A stretch of DNA of 64,000 nucleotides from positions 1-64,000 of the forward strand of contig NZ_CAKMSB010000005.1 of assembly GCF_928381405.1 (NCBI RefSeq), in the 5' to 3' direction. The notes below the pieces were generated by a model. It saw only the letters and a program-made list of their open reading frames with translations, was not told the origin of the DNA and searched no databases. The translations under genes were made by a program, and so were the position numbers. Positions 8,223 to 16,466 of this stretch are shown here, one piece after another. How positions within the stretch are numbered: the first letter of the stretch is position 1; the number at the start of each line of letters is the position of its first letter. The stretch is from Rothia nasisuis. Lineage in GTDB: Bacteria; Actinomycetota; Actinomycetes; Actinomycetales; Micrococcaceae.

Positions 8223-8894
8223 ATGGCAGATTCTGCTGATCTCAAGGAAGAGCTCCTCGTTAAATCTAAACAACGAGTTGCCGACCATGGTGAAGTGTTT
8301 ACGCCTGCTCATATCGTTGAGGCAATGCTCAACCTTGTCAAAGATGAATCTGAACGTATCGACTCCCGCTTCCTGGAACCAGCCTGCGGTGAAGGCAACT
8401 TTCTGGTACAGGTACTGCTACGGAAATTAGTAACTGTTCAGGATCGTTACGGCAAAAATGAGTTTGAACGCCGGCACTATGCTCTGCTCGGACTGATGTG
8501 CATTTACGGTATCGAGTTGCTTGAAGATAACGCCCAAATTTGCCGCGAAAACCTGGCTAGCATCTTTGACGCTTTTGTCAATGACGGCAGTTCCCCCGAA
8601 TGGGGTAAAGCAGCTCGTAAGGTTCTTGAGGCCAATATTGTTCAAGCTGATGCTCTAACCTTACTCCGCCCAAACGGCGAAGCAATTATTTTTCCTGAGT
8701 GGGGCTACCTGACTAAAGGTAAGTTCCAGCGCCGAGATTTTTCTTTCGAGAACCTTACCAAGGGCAAGAACCTTGCTCAAGGTAATGAGCATACAGATAG
8801 TCTGTTTGGGGAGCTTGAGGCAGAGAGTATTTTTGATCCGGTGCACACCCACAAGCCAATGACGGTCAAGCAAATAGCAGAACTGGACAGATAG
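8223..8894 (+). CDS. SAM-binding methylase-like subunit of a restriction-modification module
   Basis: I choose ATG 8223 (MADSADLKEE), with AAGGCGG a short distance upstream. The frame is open from 8163. 223 residues. The N-terminus VADHGEVFTPAHIVEAML and EPACGEGNF at about 52-60 are the region preceding and forming motif I of N6-adenine DNA methylases, the SAM pocket. No NPPY catalytic motif exists in this protein. C-terminal blocks such as FPEWGY and FQRRDFSF match a family that I recall accompanying Eco57I-type methylases. The stop is immediately followed by the ATG of the methylase gene, so both are made together. It may be a SAM-binding or regulatory partner of that methylase. Confidence 0.75.
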   Translation: MADSADLKEELLVKSKQRVADHGEVFTPAHIVEAMLNLVKDESERIDSRFLEPACGEGNFLVQVLLRKLVTVQDRYGKNEFERRHYALLGLMCIYGIELLEDNAQICRENLASIFDAFVNDGSSPEWGKAARKVLEANIVQADALTLLRPNGEAIIFPEWGYLTKGKFQRRDFSFENLTKGKNLAQGNEHTDSLFGELEAESIFDPVHTHKPMTVKQIAELDR

Positions 8895-10520
8895 ATGACA
8901 GAAAACAATCTGTTAAGGGGCCATAACCCTGATGTTTTGACTTGCATAGCAAACCTCTCAAACGATGAGGTTTTCACTCCTCCCTCTTTGGCTATTGCCA
9001 TGCTCGACCAGGTGGCTCGCTCCTGGGAGGAGCGTTTTGGTGAGGATATTTGGTCTAATCCTGATGTGAGATTTTTGGACCCTTTCACGAAGTCAGGGGT
9101 CTTCTTGCGTGAAATTACTTCACGCCTGGTTAAGGGGCTTGAAGAGAAAATTCCCGATGTTCAAGAAAGGGTCAATCATATTTTGACCCGCCAGGTCTAC
9201 GGGATAGCGATTACTGAGATAACGGCTCTAATAGCCCGGCGTAGTGTTTATTGTTCCAAGTGGGCCTCGAAGAAACATTCAATTTGCACTGCTTTTGAGA
9301 CTGATGACGGCAATATCTGGTTTGAGCGGATGGAGCACACTTGGACTGGTGGGAAGAAGAAGCTAATCAGTCACAAAAACGCTAAGACAAAGAAGTACAC
9401 CTACGTCAATAGACGCTGTTCTTTCTGTGGGGCTAACGAAGCGGAATATAGCCGAGGTGACGACTTTGAATCCCATGCCTACGCTTTTATACACACAGAC
9501 GAACCTCGAACACTGATAAGAAAGATTTTTGGAGAAGATATGCAGTTTGACGTCGTGATTGGCAACCCGCCTTACCAGCTCTCAGATGGTGGGCATGGGG
9601 CCTCTGCTTCTCCTATCTACCAGCACTTTGTTGAGAAGGCTTTAGAGCTTGACCCAAAGTTTGCGGTCTTTATTACCCCGTCCCGGTGGTTTGCTGGCGG
9701 TAAGGGCTTAGATGAATACCGGCAAAAAATGCTATCTGACCACCGTATGAAAGCACTCGTAGACTATCCCAAACTCTATGAGGCCTTCCCCGGTGTAAAG
9801 ATTCGTGGAGGTGTTTCCTACTTCCTCTGGGATAAGAATCATGACGGTAAGTGTAGCGTTCAGACTATCTGGGACGGTAAGCCCACAGGTGAGCCTGTCG
9901 AGCGGTACCTTGACCAGTTTGATGTCTTGGTGAGATCTAATCAGGCGGTTTCTATTCTCGAAAAGGTACAGGCCTTTGAAGAGGAAACAATGGATACACA
10001 GATTTCAAGCCGAAAGCCGTTCGGACTTGCGACTAACTACGTTGGTAAGTCCTCAGCTCGTGGTTTAGAAGAGCCCCTTATGCTCTATGCAAATCAAAAA
10101 GTTATGTGGACTGAAAAGAGCTCGATCTCTGTAAATGTGGATTGGATTGACCAGTGGAAAGTCCTGATGACAAGAGTTCAGGGCACCAGTGCAGCAGTTG
10201 AAACTATGTTTCTGTCGCGTCCTATCATCGCAGAGCCAGAAACAGCTTGTACTGAGACCTACCTAGTTGCTGGTCACTTCGACACCGAAGATGAAGCAAA
10301 AAGTCTAGCTTCCTACCTTAGAACCCAGTTCGCACGCTTTCTGGTTTCATTGAGAAAGTCGACTCAAGACGCGCCAAAACATGTCTATAGCTTTGTACCT
10401 GTTCAGAGTTGGGACCGTTCTTGGACTGATGAAGATTTATTTGCAAAGTACGGGCTAACGGAAGAAGAAATCTCCCATATTCAGTCGGTTGTTCGCCCCA
10501 TGGAGGAAGAGCTGCTGTGA
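8895..10520 (+). CDS. Eco57I-type N6-adenine DNA methyltransferase
   Basis: 541 residues. The DNA methylase N-terminus EVFTPPSLAIAMLDQV leads to LDPFTKSGVFL (about 61-71), a modified motif I in which the usual ACGSG is replaced by FTKSG. The catalytic motif IV, IGNPPYQLSDGG, is intact at about 222-233. Between them four cysteines (C120, C131, C175, C178; the last pair as CSFCGA) look like a zinc-binding insertion. The C-terminal half contains SRWFAGGKGLDEYR and FPGVKIRGGVSYFLWD, typical of Eco57I-like enzymes, and probably holds target recognition. It should methylate adenine in a specific site to protect host DNA. The downstream helicase-nuclease gene overlaps it by four bases (GTGA). Confidence 0.88.
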   Translation: MTENNLLRGHNPDVLTCIANLSNDEVFTPPSLAIAMLDQVARSWEERFGEDIWSNPDVRFLDPFTKSGVFLREITSRLVKGLEEKIPDVQERVNHILTRQVYGIAITEITALIARRSVYCSKWASKKHSICTAFETDDGNIWFERMEHTWTGGKKKLISHKNAKTKKYTYVNRRCSFCGANEAEYSRGDDFESHAYAFIHTDEPRTLIRKIFGEDMQFDVVIGNPPYQLSDGGHGASASPIYQHFVEKALELDPKFAVFITPSRWFAGGKGLDEYRQKMLSDHRMKALVDYPKLYEAFPGVKIRGGVSYFLWDKNHDGKCSVQTIWDGKPTGEPVERYLDQFDVLVRSNQAVSILEKVQAFEEETMDTQISSRKPFGLATNYVGKSSARGLEEPLMLYANQKVMWTEKSSISVNVDWIDQWKVLMTRVQGTSAAVETMFLSRPIIAEPETACTETYLVAGHFDTEDEAKSLASYLRTQFARFLVSLRKSTQDAPKHVYSFVPVQSWDRSWTDEDLFAKYGLTEEEISHIQSVVRPMEEELL

Positions 10521-13081
10521 GTCAAAAGATTGAAGCGCTCCTCCCTGAAAAGCCCTCAGCCCGTCTCAAGGTCTACGCTTGGACGCCGAATACCCCTCCT
10601 GCTGGTTATGAGGGTCTCATCAAGATTGGCCAGACCACCCAGGCCGATGTCAATGACCGTATTCGGCAGTCTCAAGGGCAAATGCAGCAGGAATACACCC
10701 TCCACATAGATGTCCTAGCAGAGCGTCAGGATGGCAGTCTTTTCAAGGATAGAGATGTCATTAACCATCTCAAGGCTAAAGGGTTCGATAACCCCTCTAT
10801 TGGGTCGTCGCGTGAGTGGGTTCGCTGCACAGTTGCCGATGTTTTAACAGCCATTGAGGAAATACGTTTAGGCCAGGTCTTTTCAGGTAAGCGCCACCAA
10901 ACTTTTGGGCTCCGCCCTGAACAACAACGTGCCGTAGATTTTACCTACGATTACTATTTTTCCCTCTGGCACGAAGAACCCGATGTTACGCCCCGATTCC
11001 TGTGGAACGCCAAAATGCGTTTCGGTAAAACCTTTACCGCCTATAAGCTGGCTCAAAAAATGAATGCCCAGCGCGTTCTGGTTGTTACTTTCAAACCAGC
11101 AGCACAGTCAGCCTGGCAAGCGGACCTTGAATCTCACATCGACTTTGAGGGCTGGCAATACCTTAACGCGTCGAGAAAAGCCGCCCAGGAAGAATACGAC
11201 CCCTCACGGCCACTCGTATATTTTGGGTCTTTCCAAGACCTAATGGGCCGGGACAGGGCAACAGGGCTCATCAAAGCTAAAAATGAGTGGCTCCACACCA
11301 TTAACTGGGACCTTGTTATTTTTGACGAGTACCATTTCGGTGCCTGGCGTGATAAAGCAAAGGAGCTTTTCGAAGGCGAAGAAGCCAAGGAACGTCAGGC
11401 AGAGTTTAAAGCTGAATTTCACGACTCGCTTAGGACTTTTGACGAAGAACTAGATGAACTCAACAATTCCGAAGAGGACTTCCTACCTATTACAACCAGG
11501 GCGTACCTTTACCTCTCAGGTACACCTTTTAAAGCTCTAACCAGCGGTGAGTTCATCGAAGAGCAAATCTTTAACTGGACCTACACCGATGAGCAACAGG
11601 CAAAAATTGATTGGGAACAGGAGCACCCTGGCGAGTTTAACACCTACGGTTCCCTGCCTGAAATGCGCCTGATGACCTACCAAATGCCTGACGATATTCT
11701 ATCGATTGCAAGTCAAGGCGAGTTTGACGAGTTCGACCTCAACAGTTTCTTTGAAGCAACAGGAACTGGGGCTGAGGCTAGGTTTGTGCATGAATCAGAT
11801 GTGCAAAAATGGTTAGACCTGATTCGTGGTGAACATGCACCAACTCAGCTAGACGCTCTCCGTTCAGGTTCGCGTCCGCCTTTCCCCTACGCCGACGTTA
11901 GACTCCTACCGTATCTACAGCACTCATTCTGGTTCCTGCCTAATGTTTCAGCTTGCCATGCTATGGCTAGACTTCTAAAGGCCAGGCACAATACCTACTG
12001 GCATGATTATCAGGTTTTGGTTGTTGCTGGTGCCGAAGCTGGGATAGGTGTTGAGGCTTTACCGCCCGTTCGAAACGCTATTGGTGATGGTTATAGCTCT
12101 AAGACGATTACGCTATCGTGTGGAAAGCTCACCACGGGTGTGACGGTCAAGCAATGGTCTTCGATTTTAATGTTGAGGAACTTGTCGAGCCCTGAAACAT
12201 ATTTTCAGGCTGCTTTCCGGGTTCAATCGCCGTGGTCGATTAGGAATCCTGATGGTGATGATCCCAGCAGAGAAGAAATCTTGAAGCCTGTTGCTTTTGT
12301 CTTTGATTTTGCACCGACGAGGGCTTTGCGTCAGATAGCTGAGTATGGCCAAAAGCTGAATCCGTCCGAGTCGAATCCTGAGAATTCGGTGGCTGAGTTG
12401 GTTAAATTTTTGCCCGTGCTTGCCTACGACGGCGCCAAAATGACTCAGATAGATGCTGGGAGCATTCTTGATATTGCCATGGCTGGTACATCTGCGACGC
12501 TTTTGGCTCGTAAATGGGAGTCAGCTGTATTGGTAAATGTTGATAATGCGACGCTTCGTAGGGTCATGAACAGTGAGGCTGCAATGGAAGCTATCATGCA
12601 GATTGAGGGTTTCCGAGCCTTAGGCACTGATGTCATTGAAACTGTAGTTAATAAGAGTGACAAGGTTTCTGAGACGAAGAAGTCTAAAGGTGCTTCTTTG
12701 TCTACACACGAGAAGAAGAAACTATCTGCGGAAGAGAAAGAATATAAAGATAAGCGAAAGAAGATTCAAGAAAAACTTATTAAGTTTGCAACTCGCATTC
12801 CAGCTTTCATGTATCTCACCGATTTCCGCGAAAATACCCTGCAGGATGTTATTTCGAGGATAGAACCGGACTTATTTAAGACCGTTACGGGCCTGAGTGT
12901 TGCTGATTTCGAGTTACTGGTTAGTTTGAGGGTTTTCAATTCGGTGCATATGAATCAGGCAGTTTTTGCGTTCCGCCGCTATGAGGACGCCTCCCTCTCG
13001 TATACCGGAATCAGAAGCCACAACGGCTTGAGACGCATAGGGGGGTTCGACACAGTTATCACGCTCGAAAAATCAGATTAA
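10517..13081 (+). CDS. restriction helicase with N-terminal GIY-YIG-like (T5orf172) nuclease domain
   Basis: 854 residues. Residues about 15-115 look like a T5orf172/Mug113-type GIY-YIG nuclease: GLIKIGQTT at 33-41, an Arg at 48 or 50 in DRIRQS, and the candidate metal-binding Glu100 in SSREWV. A superfamily 2 helicase follows, with an unusual Walker A NAKMRFGKT (164-172), DEYHFG as motif II (about 270-275) and a motif III-like YLSGTPFKAL. A lysine- and glutamate-rich stretch lies at about 720-755. The likely role is ATP-dependent restriction of unmodified DNA together with the methylase encoded just upstream. Which site it cuts is unknown. Confidence 0.82.
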   Translation: MSQKIEALLPEKPSARLKVYAWTPNTPPAGYEGLIKIGQTTQADVNDRIRQSQGQMQQEYTLHIDVLAERQDGSLFKDRDVINHLKAKGFDNPSIGSSREWVRCTVADVLTAIEEIRLGQVFSGKRHQTFGLRPEQQRAVDFTYDYYFSLWHEEPDVTPRFLWNAKMRFGKTFTAYKLAQKMNAQRVLVVTFKPAAQSAWQADLESHIDFEGWQYLNASRKAAQEEYDPSRPLVYFGSFQDLMGRDRATGLIKAKNEWLHTINWDLVIFDEYHFGAWRDKAKELFEGEEAKERQAEFKAEFHDSLRTFDEELDELNNSEEDFLPITTRAYLYLSGTPFKALTSGEFIEEQIFNWTYTDEQQAKIDWEQEHPGEFNTYGSLPEMRLMTYQMPDDILSIASQGEFDEFDLNSFFEATGTGAEARFVHESDVQKWLDLIRGEHAPTQLDALRSGSRPPFPYADVRLLPYLQHSFWFLPNVSACHAMARLLKARHNTYWHDYQVLVVAGAEAGIGVEALPPVRNAIGDGYSSKTITLSCGKLTTGVTVKQWSSILMLRNLSSPETYFQAAFRVQSPWSIRNPDGDDPSREEILKPVAFVFDFAPTRALRQIAEYGQKLNPSESNPENSVAELVKFLPVLAYDGAKMTQIDAGSILDIAMAGTSATLLARKWESAVLVNVDNATLRRVMNSEAAMEAIMQIEGFRALGTDVIETVVNKSDKVSETKKSKGASLSTHEKKKLSAEEKEYKDKRKKIQEKLIKFATRIPAFMYLTDFRENTLQDVISRIEPDLFKTVTGLSVADFELLVSLRVFNSVHMNQAVFAFRRYEDASLSYTGIRSHNGLRRIGGFDTVITLEKSD

Positions 13082-13133
13082 ATTTAATGATTAAGAATAA
13101 TAAATGAAAACTTTACAGATTAGGAAGGATCTA

Positions 13134-13628
13134 ATGGCAGTTTTCTACAGTTTTCACTACGGACGCGATGTCAAGCGTGTACAACTCATCAGAAATATGG
13201 GCAAACTTGACGGTCAGAGACTTCTCAATGCTCAAGAGTGGGAAGCTGTCCGTGCACGAGGTTCGTCGGCAATTGCTAATTGGATCGACGACCAAATGAA
13301 GTATAAAACCGCAGTAATTGTCCTAATTGGGCGAGAAACCGCATACCGCCCCTGGGTAAAATACGAAATAGAAAAAGCATGGCAAGCTAAACGACCTCTC
13401 TTGGGTATTCGAATCCATGGGCTTTCCTCTATGGGCACAGTTGATAGCACAGGACCAGACCCTTTTACGCAGATTCCCGGTAGGGAAGGTACTAATCCTG
13501 GGCTCCCAATCTTCGACCCCACTGTAACTGATTATTATGGAAAGATAGATTCACAGGCTACTTACCGTAGGCTTGCGAGTAATCTACAGAGTTGGAGCAA
13601 CCAAGGCAGAGTTAGGTCAAGCTGGTGA
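13134..13628 (+). CDS. TIR-like (MTH538/DUF1863-type) protein
   Basis: I choose ATG 13134 (MAVFYSFHYG), preceded by AGGAAGG. The frame opens at 13104. 164 residues. The N-terminal VFYSFHYGRDVKR, the central helix with IANWIDDQM, the strand TAVIVLIGRETAYRPWV and the Glu of WVKYEIEKAW (about E78) match the TIR-like MTH538 domain. This domain occurs in Thoeris ThsB proteins, which sense phage infection and make NAD-derived signalling nucleotides. The match is by eye. No other domain fits in this length. The stop overlaps the start of the HIT gene by four bases, so the pair is one translational unit, and it begins 53 bases after the restriction helicase gene. Confidence 0.82.
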   Translation: MAVFYSFHYGRDVKRVQLIRNMGKLDGQRLLNAQEWEAVRARGSSAIANWIDDQMKYKTAVIVLIGRETAYRPWVKYEIEKAWQAKRPLLGIRIHGLSSMGTVDSTGPDPFTQIPGREGTNPGLPIFDPTVTDYYGKIDSQATYRRLASNLQSWSNQGRVRSSW

Positions 13629-14485
13629 ACGATTGCCCTTTTTGCACTATAGTACGGGGTGAAGATCCCGTCGTTCGTGAGGTTGCACGAAACAGTTCAG
13701 TAGTTGTTTTCTTTCCAACCGAACCAGCCGTTTTAGGCCACAGCATGGTTATTCCTCACCGACATGTTGAAAGGTTTTCTGACCTGACAGCGGAGGAGGT
13801 ATCTCAAGTAATGCTCGCTGCCCAGGCAGTGGCTCAAAGCATTCGAGAAGCCTACCAGCCAGATGGAATAAACATCATTCAGTCCAATGGTGAAGCAGCA
13901 AGCCAGAGCGTTCCACACGTTCATGTGCATATTTTACCGCGTTGGGAAAATGATGTGGTTGGAGAGATTTGGCCTCCAAAATCTAACTATCCTGAACAAG
14001 AAAAAGATCGGGAACTCGCTAAACTTCGCGCGTCAACATCTCTGCCCAACACTAATATGTCCTCCGAGGACAGACGTCAGCACTTATCTTTTGCACAGGA
14101 CGTGATTACGAGAATGGCGCAATCATCCTCAAATGCTAAGAGTTGGATACTGCCTGTTGTTACGGCAGCGTACGGCTATGCCTTTACTAAGGAATCTGTA
14201 GCAGTTGCGTTCCTTGGAATTATCGCTACTCTAGTTTTCGGATTACTCGACTTCAGCTATTTGAAGAACGAGCGAAGGTATCGAAATTTATACGACCGAA
14301 TTGCAGCTGGAGACCCCACAATTCCGCCATTTTCTCTAAGTGTTCAATCGAATAAAGATCCCCTAGATAGACGTAGCACCGAAGCTTGGTCAGTATTGAA
14401 AGCATGGACGATTTGGCCATTTTATGGAGTGCTCCTGCTAACTGGATTGGCATCAGCCGCACTTGCGATATGTCCAACATTCTAG
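13625..14485 (+). CDS. HIT-domain protein with three-helix membrane module, candidate effector
   Basis: 286 residues from GTG 13625, overlapping the TIR-like gene by GTGA. Residues 1-115 form a HIT domain: CPFC at 4-7 (probable zinc pair), GHSMVIPHRHV at 38-48 and the complete triad HVHVHIL at 98-104, with His100 as nucleophile. HIT proteins bind and hydrolyse or transfer nucleotidyl groups. After a linker come hydrophobic segments at about 173-188, 193-212 and 263-283. The stretch LLDFSYLKNERRYRNLYDRI after the second helix resembles SLATT-like or similar small membrane modules found in nucleotide-triggered defence genes. Inference: the HIT part senses or processes a TIR product and the membrane part acts on the envelope. 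I know of no characterised protein with this architecture. Confidence 0.8.
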   Translation: MNDCPFCTIVRGEDPVVREVARNSSVVVFFPTEPAVLGHSMVIPHRHVERFSDLTAEEVSQVMLAAQAVAQSIREAYQPDGINIIQSNGEAASQSVPHVHVHILPRWENDVVGEIWPPKSNYPEQEKDRELAKLRASTSLPNTNMSSEDRRQHLSFAQDVITRMAQSSSNAKSWILPVVTAAYGYAFTKESVAVAFLGIIATLVFGLLDFSYLKNERRYRNLYDRIAAGDPTIPPFSLSVQSNKDPLDRRSTEAWSVLKAWTIWPFYGVLLLTGLASAALAICPTF

Positions 14486-14592
14486 TTCGTTCCAACAGCG
14501 TAAGTTTTAATACCATCAACAAAAAAAGTTTAAACCAGTCAAATCATTTATCATAGATAATTCATGCAGTTTTATATGACCAAACTTCCATC

Positions 14593-14630
14593 ATAAGTCT
14601 TATTATTGCTGACTGGAAGACTTATTTTTT
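14593..14630 (+). terminator. rho-independent terminator after the TIR-HIT operon
   Basis: The arms ATAAGTCTT and AAGACTTAT are nine bases each, with a 15-base loop, followed by TTTTTT. It lies about 110 bases beyond the HIT gene stop and overlaps the end of a small leftward ORF, so it could serve both directions. Confidence 0.75.
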
Positions 14631-14864
14631 GCGCTCTTCAATAACTGCTAAATACACATCTCGCGAAATCTTATCGAAAGAATTACAGTATAGAACAACA
14701 ATAATTATTAGCAACAAAATAAGAAATATGATTAGAACTGCAACAGAAAATTTATAATCACCGAGATTTAACACTGACTTAATAACGTAATTAAAAATTG
14801 CAACAATTACTGCCGCAAGAGTGCCGCTCGAAAAAAATTTTAGCAATCCGCGACTCATGCTCAT
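14622..14864 (-). CDS. small hypothetical membrane protein
   Basis: 80 residues in very AT-rich DNA. Two hydrophobic segments are predicted: a short one around SSGTLAAVIVAIFNYVI and a very strong one around VAVLIIFLILLLIIIVVLYC. The tail is charged and ends ERKK. No family recognised. The ATG at 14864 lies inside the upstream leftward frame, and a T7 run sits in the shared segment, so the two frames may be one gene split by a one-base slip. It faces the TIR-HIT operon. Small two-helix proteins are common in defence islands, but nothing beyond position suggests a role here. Confidence 0.4.
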   Translation of the reverse strand: MSMSRGLLKFFSSGTLAAVIVAIFNYVIKSVLNLGDYKFSVAVLIIFLILLLIIIVVLYCNSFDKISRDVYLAVIEERKK

Positions 14865-15033
14865 CTGAAGCCACCATAAAAGCGGATTCTACCACAATCC
14901 CCTCCTCAGACTTTGGATCAACAACCAACCCTAATTGCCCCCTACCCTCAAGAAGTTCATTTACCCTTTTAATAATCACTACATTCTTTTCTTTATGGAT
15001 TATTCCTTTTTGTAATACATTAAGAATCACCAT
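14791..15033 (-). CDS. small hypothetical protein overlapping the next membrane ORF
   Basis: 80 residues, AT-rich. The N-terminal two thirds (KRVNELLEGRGQLGLVVD, EEGIVVESAFMVASDEHESR) look like a small soluble helical and strand domain. The last 15 residues, after the homopolymer, are Cys- and Asn-rich and may be out of frame. It overlaps the following leftward frame by 74 bases, much more than a normal operon overlap. Removing one T from the T7 run (read on this strand) would join the soluble part to the two-helix part as one protein of about 135 residues. No family recognised. Confidence 0.4.
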   Translation of the reverse strand: MVILNVLQKGIIHKEKNVVIIKRVNELLEGRGQLGLVVDPKSEEGIVVESAFMVASDEHESRIAKIFFERHSCGSNCCNF

Positions 15034-15283
15034 CCTTATTAGACCTTATGAACTCTATTGTTTAATTATAAAATTTAATTAAGATTACACAATCTATCTA
15101 AAGCTAAATTTTACTTCTATTTCCCTCTCTCGATAGCCACCTTTCCAGCACTATTAAAATAACCTAGAAATATTCTTCTAGTGACTGCTATTCTATTACG
15201 TCTAATCGTATCCCGGAATAAACCCCCTCCCCTGCTTGTTGACTTGTAAGCACTCTCCAGCCCCACAACGAAAGGCACAGCCT

Positions 15284-15949
15284 GTGCAGAATCAAGCCAT
15301 CAAGCAGCTCGTCCCCGACGCCGCCCAGCGCCGCCGCGCCATCAAGTTCTTCGACCCCGAGAAGAAAATTAGCGACGACGACATCAACTACATCCTCGAA
15401 ACCGCCCGCCTCTCCCCCAGCTCCGTCGGCGCCCAAGGCTGGCGATTCGTCGTCCTGCAGAACCCCGAGCTCCGCGAAGCCCTCAAGTCCATCAGCTGGG
15501 GAGCTGTCCGCCAGCTCGGCGGCGCAAGCCACTTCGTCCTAATCCTTGCCAAGCGCAACATGCAGCACGACGGCCCCCACCTGCAGGCCTCCCTGACCTC
15601 CCGCAACCTCTCACCCGAAGACCACGCCAAAGCCCTCGAAACCTACAAGAGCTTCCAGGTCAACGACATGCAGCTCACCACCGACCGCGCCATCTTCGAC
15701 TGGTCCGCCAAGCAAACCTACATCGCCCTGGGCAACATGATGACCGCCGCCGCCCTCATCGGCGTCGACTCCTGCCCCATCGAAGGCTTCAACGTCGAAA
15801 AAGCTAACGCCCTGCTAGCCGACCAGGGCATTATCGATCCCGAAACCGAAGGCATCGCCACCATGCTGGCCCTTGGGTACCGCGCCGAAGAACTGCCCTG
15901 GCCCCAGACCCGCAAGCCCGCCGAAGAGGTCATCACCTGGGTTGAATAG
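15284..15949 (+). CDS. nitroreductase-family NAD(P)H-dependent flavoprotein
   Basis: I choose GTG 15284 (VQNQAIKQL), with GAAAGG about ten bases upstream. The frame is open from 15236. 221 residues. RRAIKFFDPEKKIS and LETARLSPSSVGAQGWRFVV are the FMN-binding N-terminal signature of the nitroreductase family, and the C-terminal GIATMLALGYRAEE fits too. Such enzymes bind FMN as dimers and reduce quinones, nitro compounds or similar electrophiles with NAD(P)H. The physiological substrate is not predictable. It stands alone and is followed by a hairpin terminator. Its GC-rich codon use contrasts with the AT-rich DNA just to its left and marks the island boundary. Confidence 0.85.
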   Translation: MQNQAIKQLVPDAAQRRRAIKFFDPEKKISDDDINYILETARLSPSSVGAQGWRFVVLQNPELREALKSISWGAVRQLGGASHFVLILAKRNMQHDGPHLQASLTSRNLSPEDHAKALETYKSFQVNDMQLTTDRAIFDWSAKQTYIALGNMMTAAALIGVDSCPIEGFNVEKANALLADQGIIDPETEGIATMLALGYRAEELPWPQTRKPAEEVITWVE

Positions 15950-15989
15950 CAGCCCCCACCCCACCTGCAGCTTCAGGTAGCGAAGATAA

Positions 15990-16040
15990 ACCCACCCCGC
16001 CGCCGTCCGCACAAGGACGGAAACAGGGTGGGCTTTTCTT
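15990..16040 (+). terminator. rho-independent terminator after the nitroreductase gene
   Basis: An outer stem pairs ACCCACCC with GGGTGGG and an inner stem pairs CCGTCC with GGACGG. CTTTTCTTT follows. It lies 40 bases after the stop codon. Confidence 0.7.
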
Positions 16041-16193
16041 TAATCTACCCATCCCTTCCCTCGCTCAGACAGCTTGGCCATCAGCGTAGCTACCTTTTGC
16101 TCTCCCACATATACGAAACTAGAGGGTCTTCATCCACCACCCAATTCCTGCTAATGTAGAACCATGTCGCACAAATACAAGAAAGGAGCGACA

Positions 16194-16466
16194 GTGAGCA
16201 CCACCATTAGCGTTAGAACCGACGAAGAAACTAAACGCCAAGCAGAAGAACTCTTCAACGAACTAGGCCTAAACATGTCTACAGCAATCAACATGTTCAT
16301 GAAACAAGCCCTCCGCGAAAAAAGGATTCCCTTCACCGTTGGCCGCCCTTACCCCAATGCGACCACTATTGCCGCCATCGAAGAAGGACGCCGGCTCGTT
16401 CAGGACCCCGACACTCCTCGAATCACGTCAATCGAAGAGTTCAAAGCTCTCATTGACGAACTATGA
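16194..16466 (+). CDS. dinJ: RelB/DinJ-family antitoxin
   Basis: I choose GTG 16194 (VSTTISVRTDEE), with AAGGAG six or seven bases upstream. An ATG at 16164 is in frame but has no better site. 90 residues. ISVRTDEETKRQAEELF, GLNMSTAINMFMKQALREK and RIPF are the DinJ signature: a ribbon-helix-helix DNA-binding N-terminus and a C-terminal toxin-binding part. It neutralises the YafQ-like toxin encoded next, with which it overlaps by four bases (ATGA), and together they normally repress their own promoter. Confidence 0.9.
   Translation: MSTTISVRTDEETKRQAEELFNELGLNMSTAINMFMKQALREKRIPFTVGRPYPNATTIAAIEEGRRLVQDPDTPRITSIEEFKALIDEL

Noticed and set aside
14798-15082. Rightward frame of 94 codons overlapping the two small leftward frames
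   Set aside because: It has no ribosome binding site, and AT-rich DNA gives open frames by chance. The leftward frames have better hydrophobic structure, though neither is certain.
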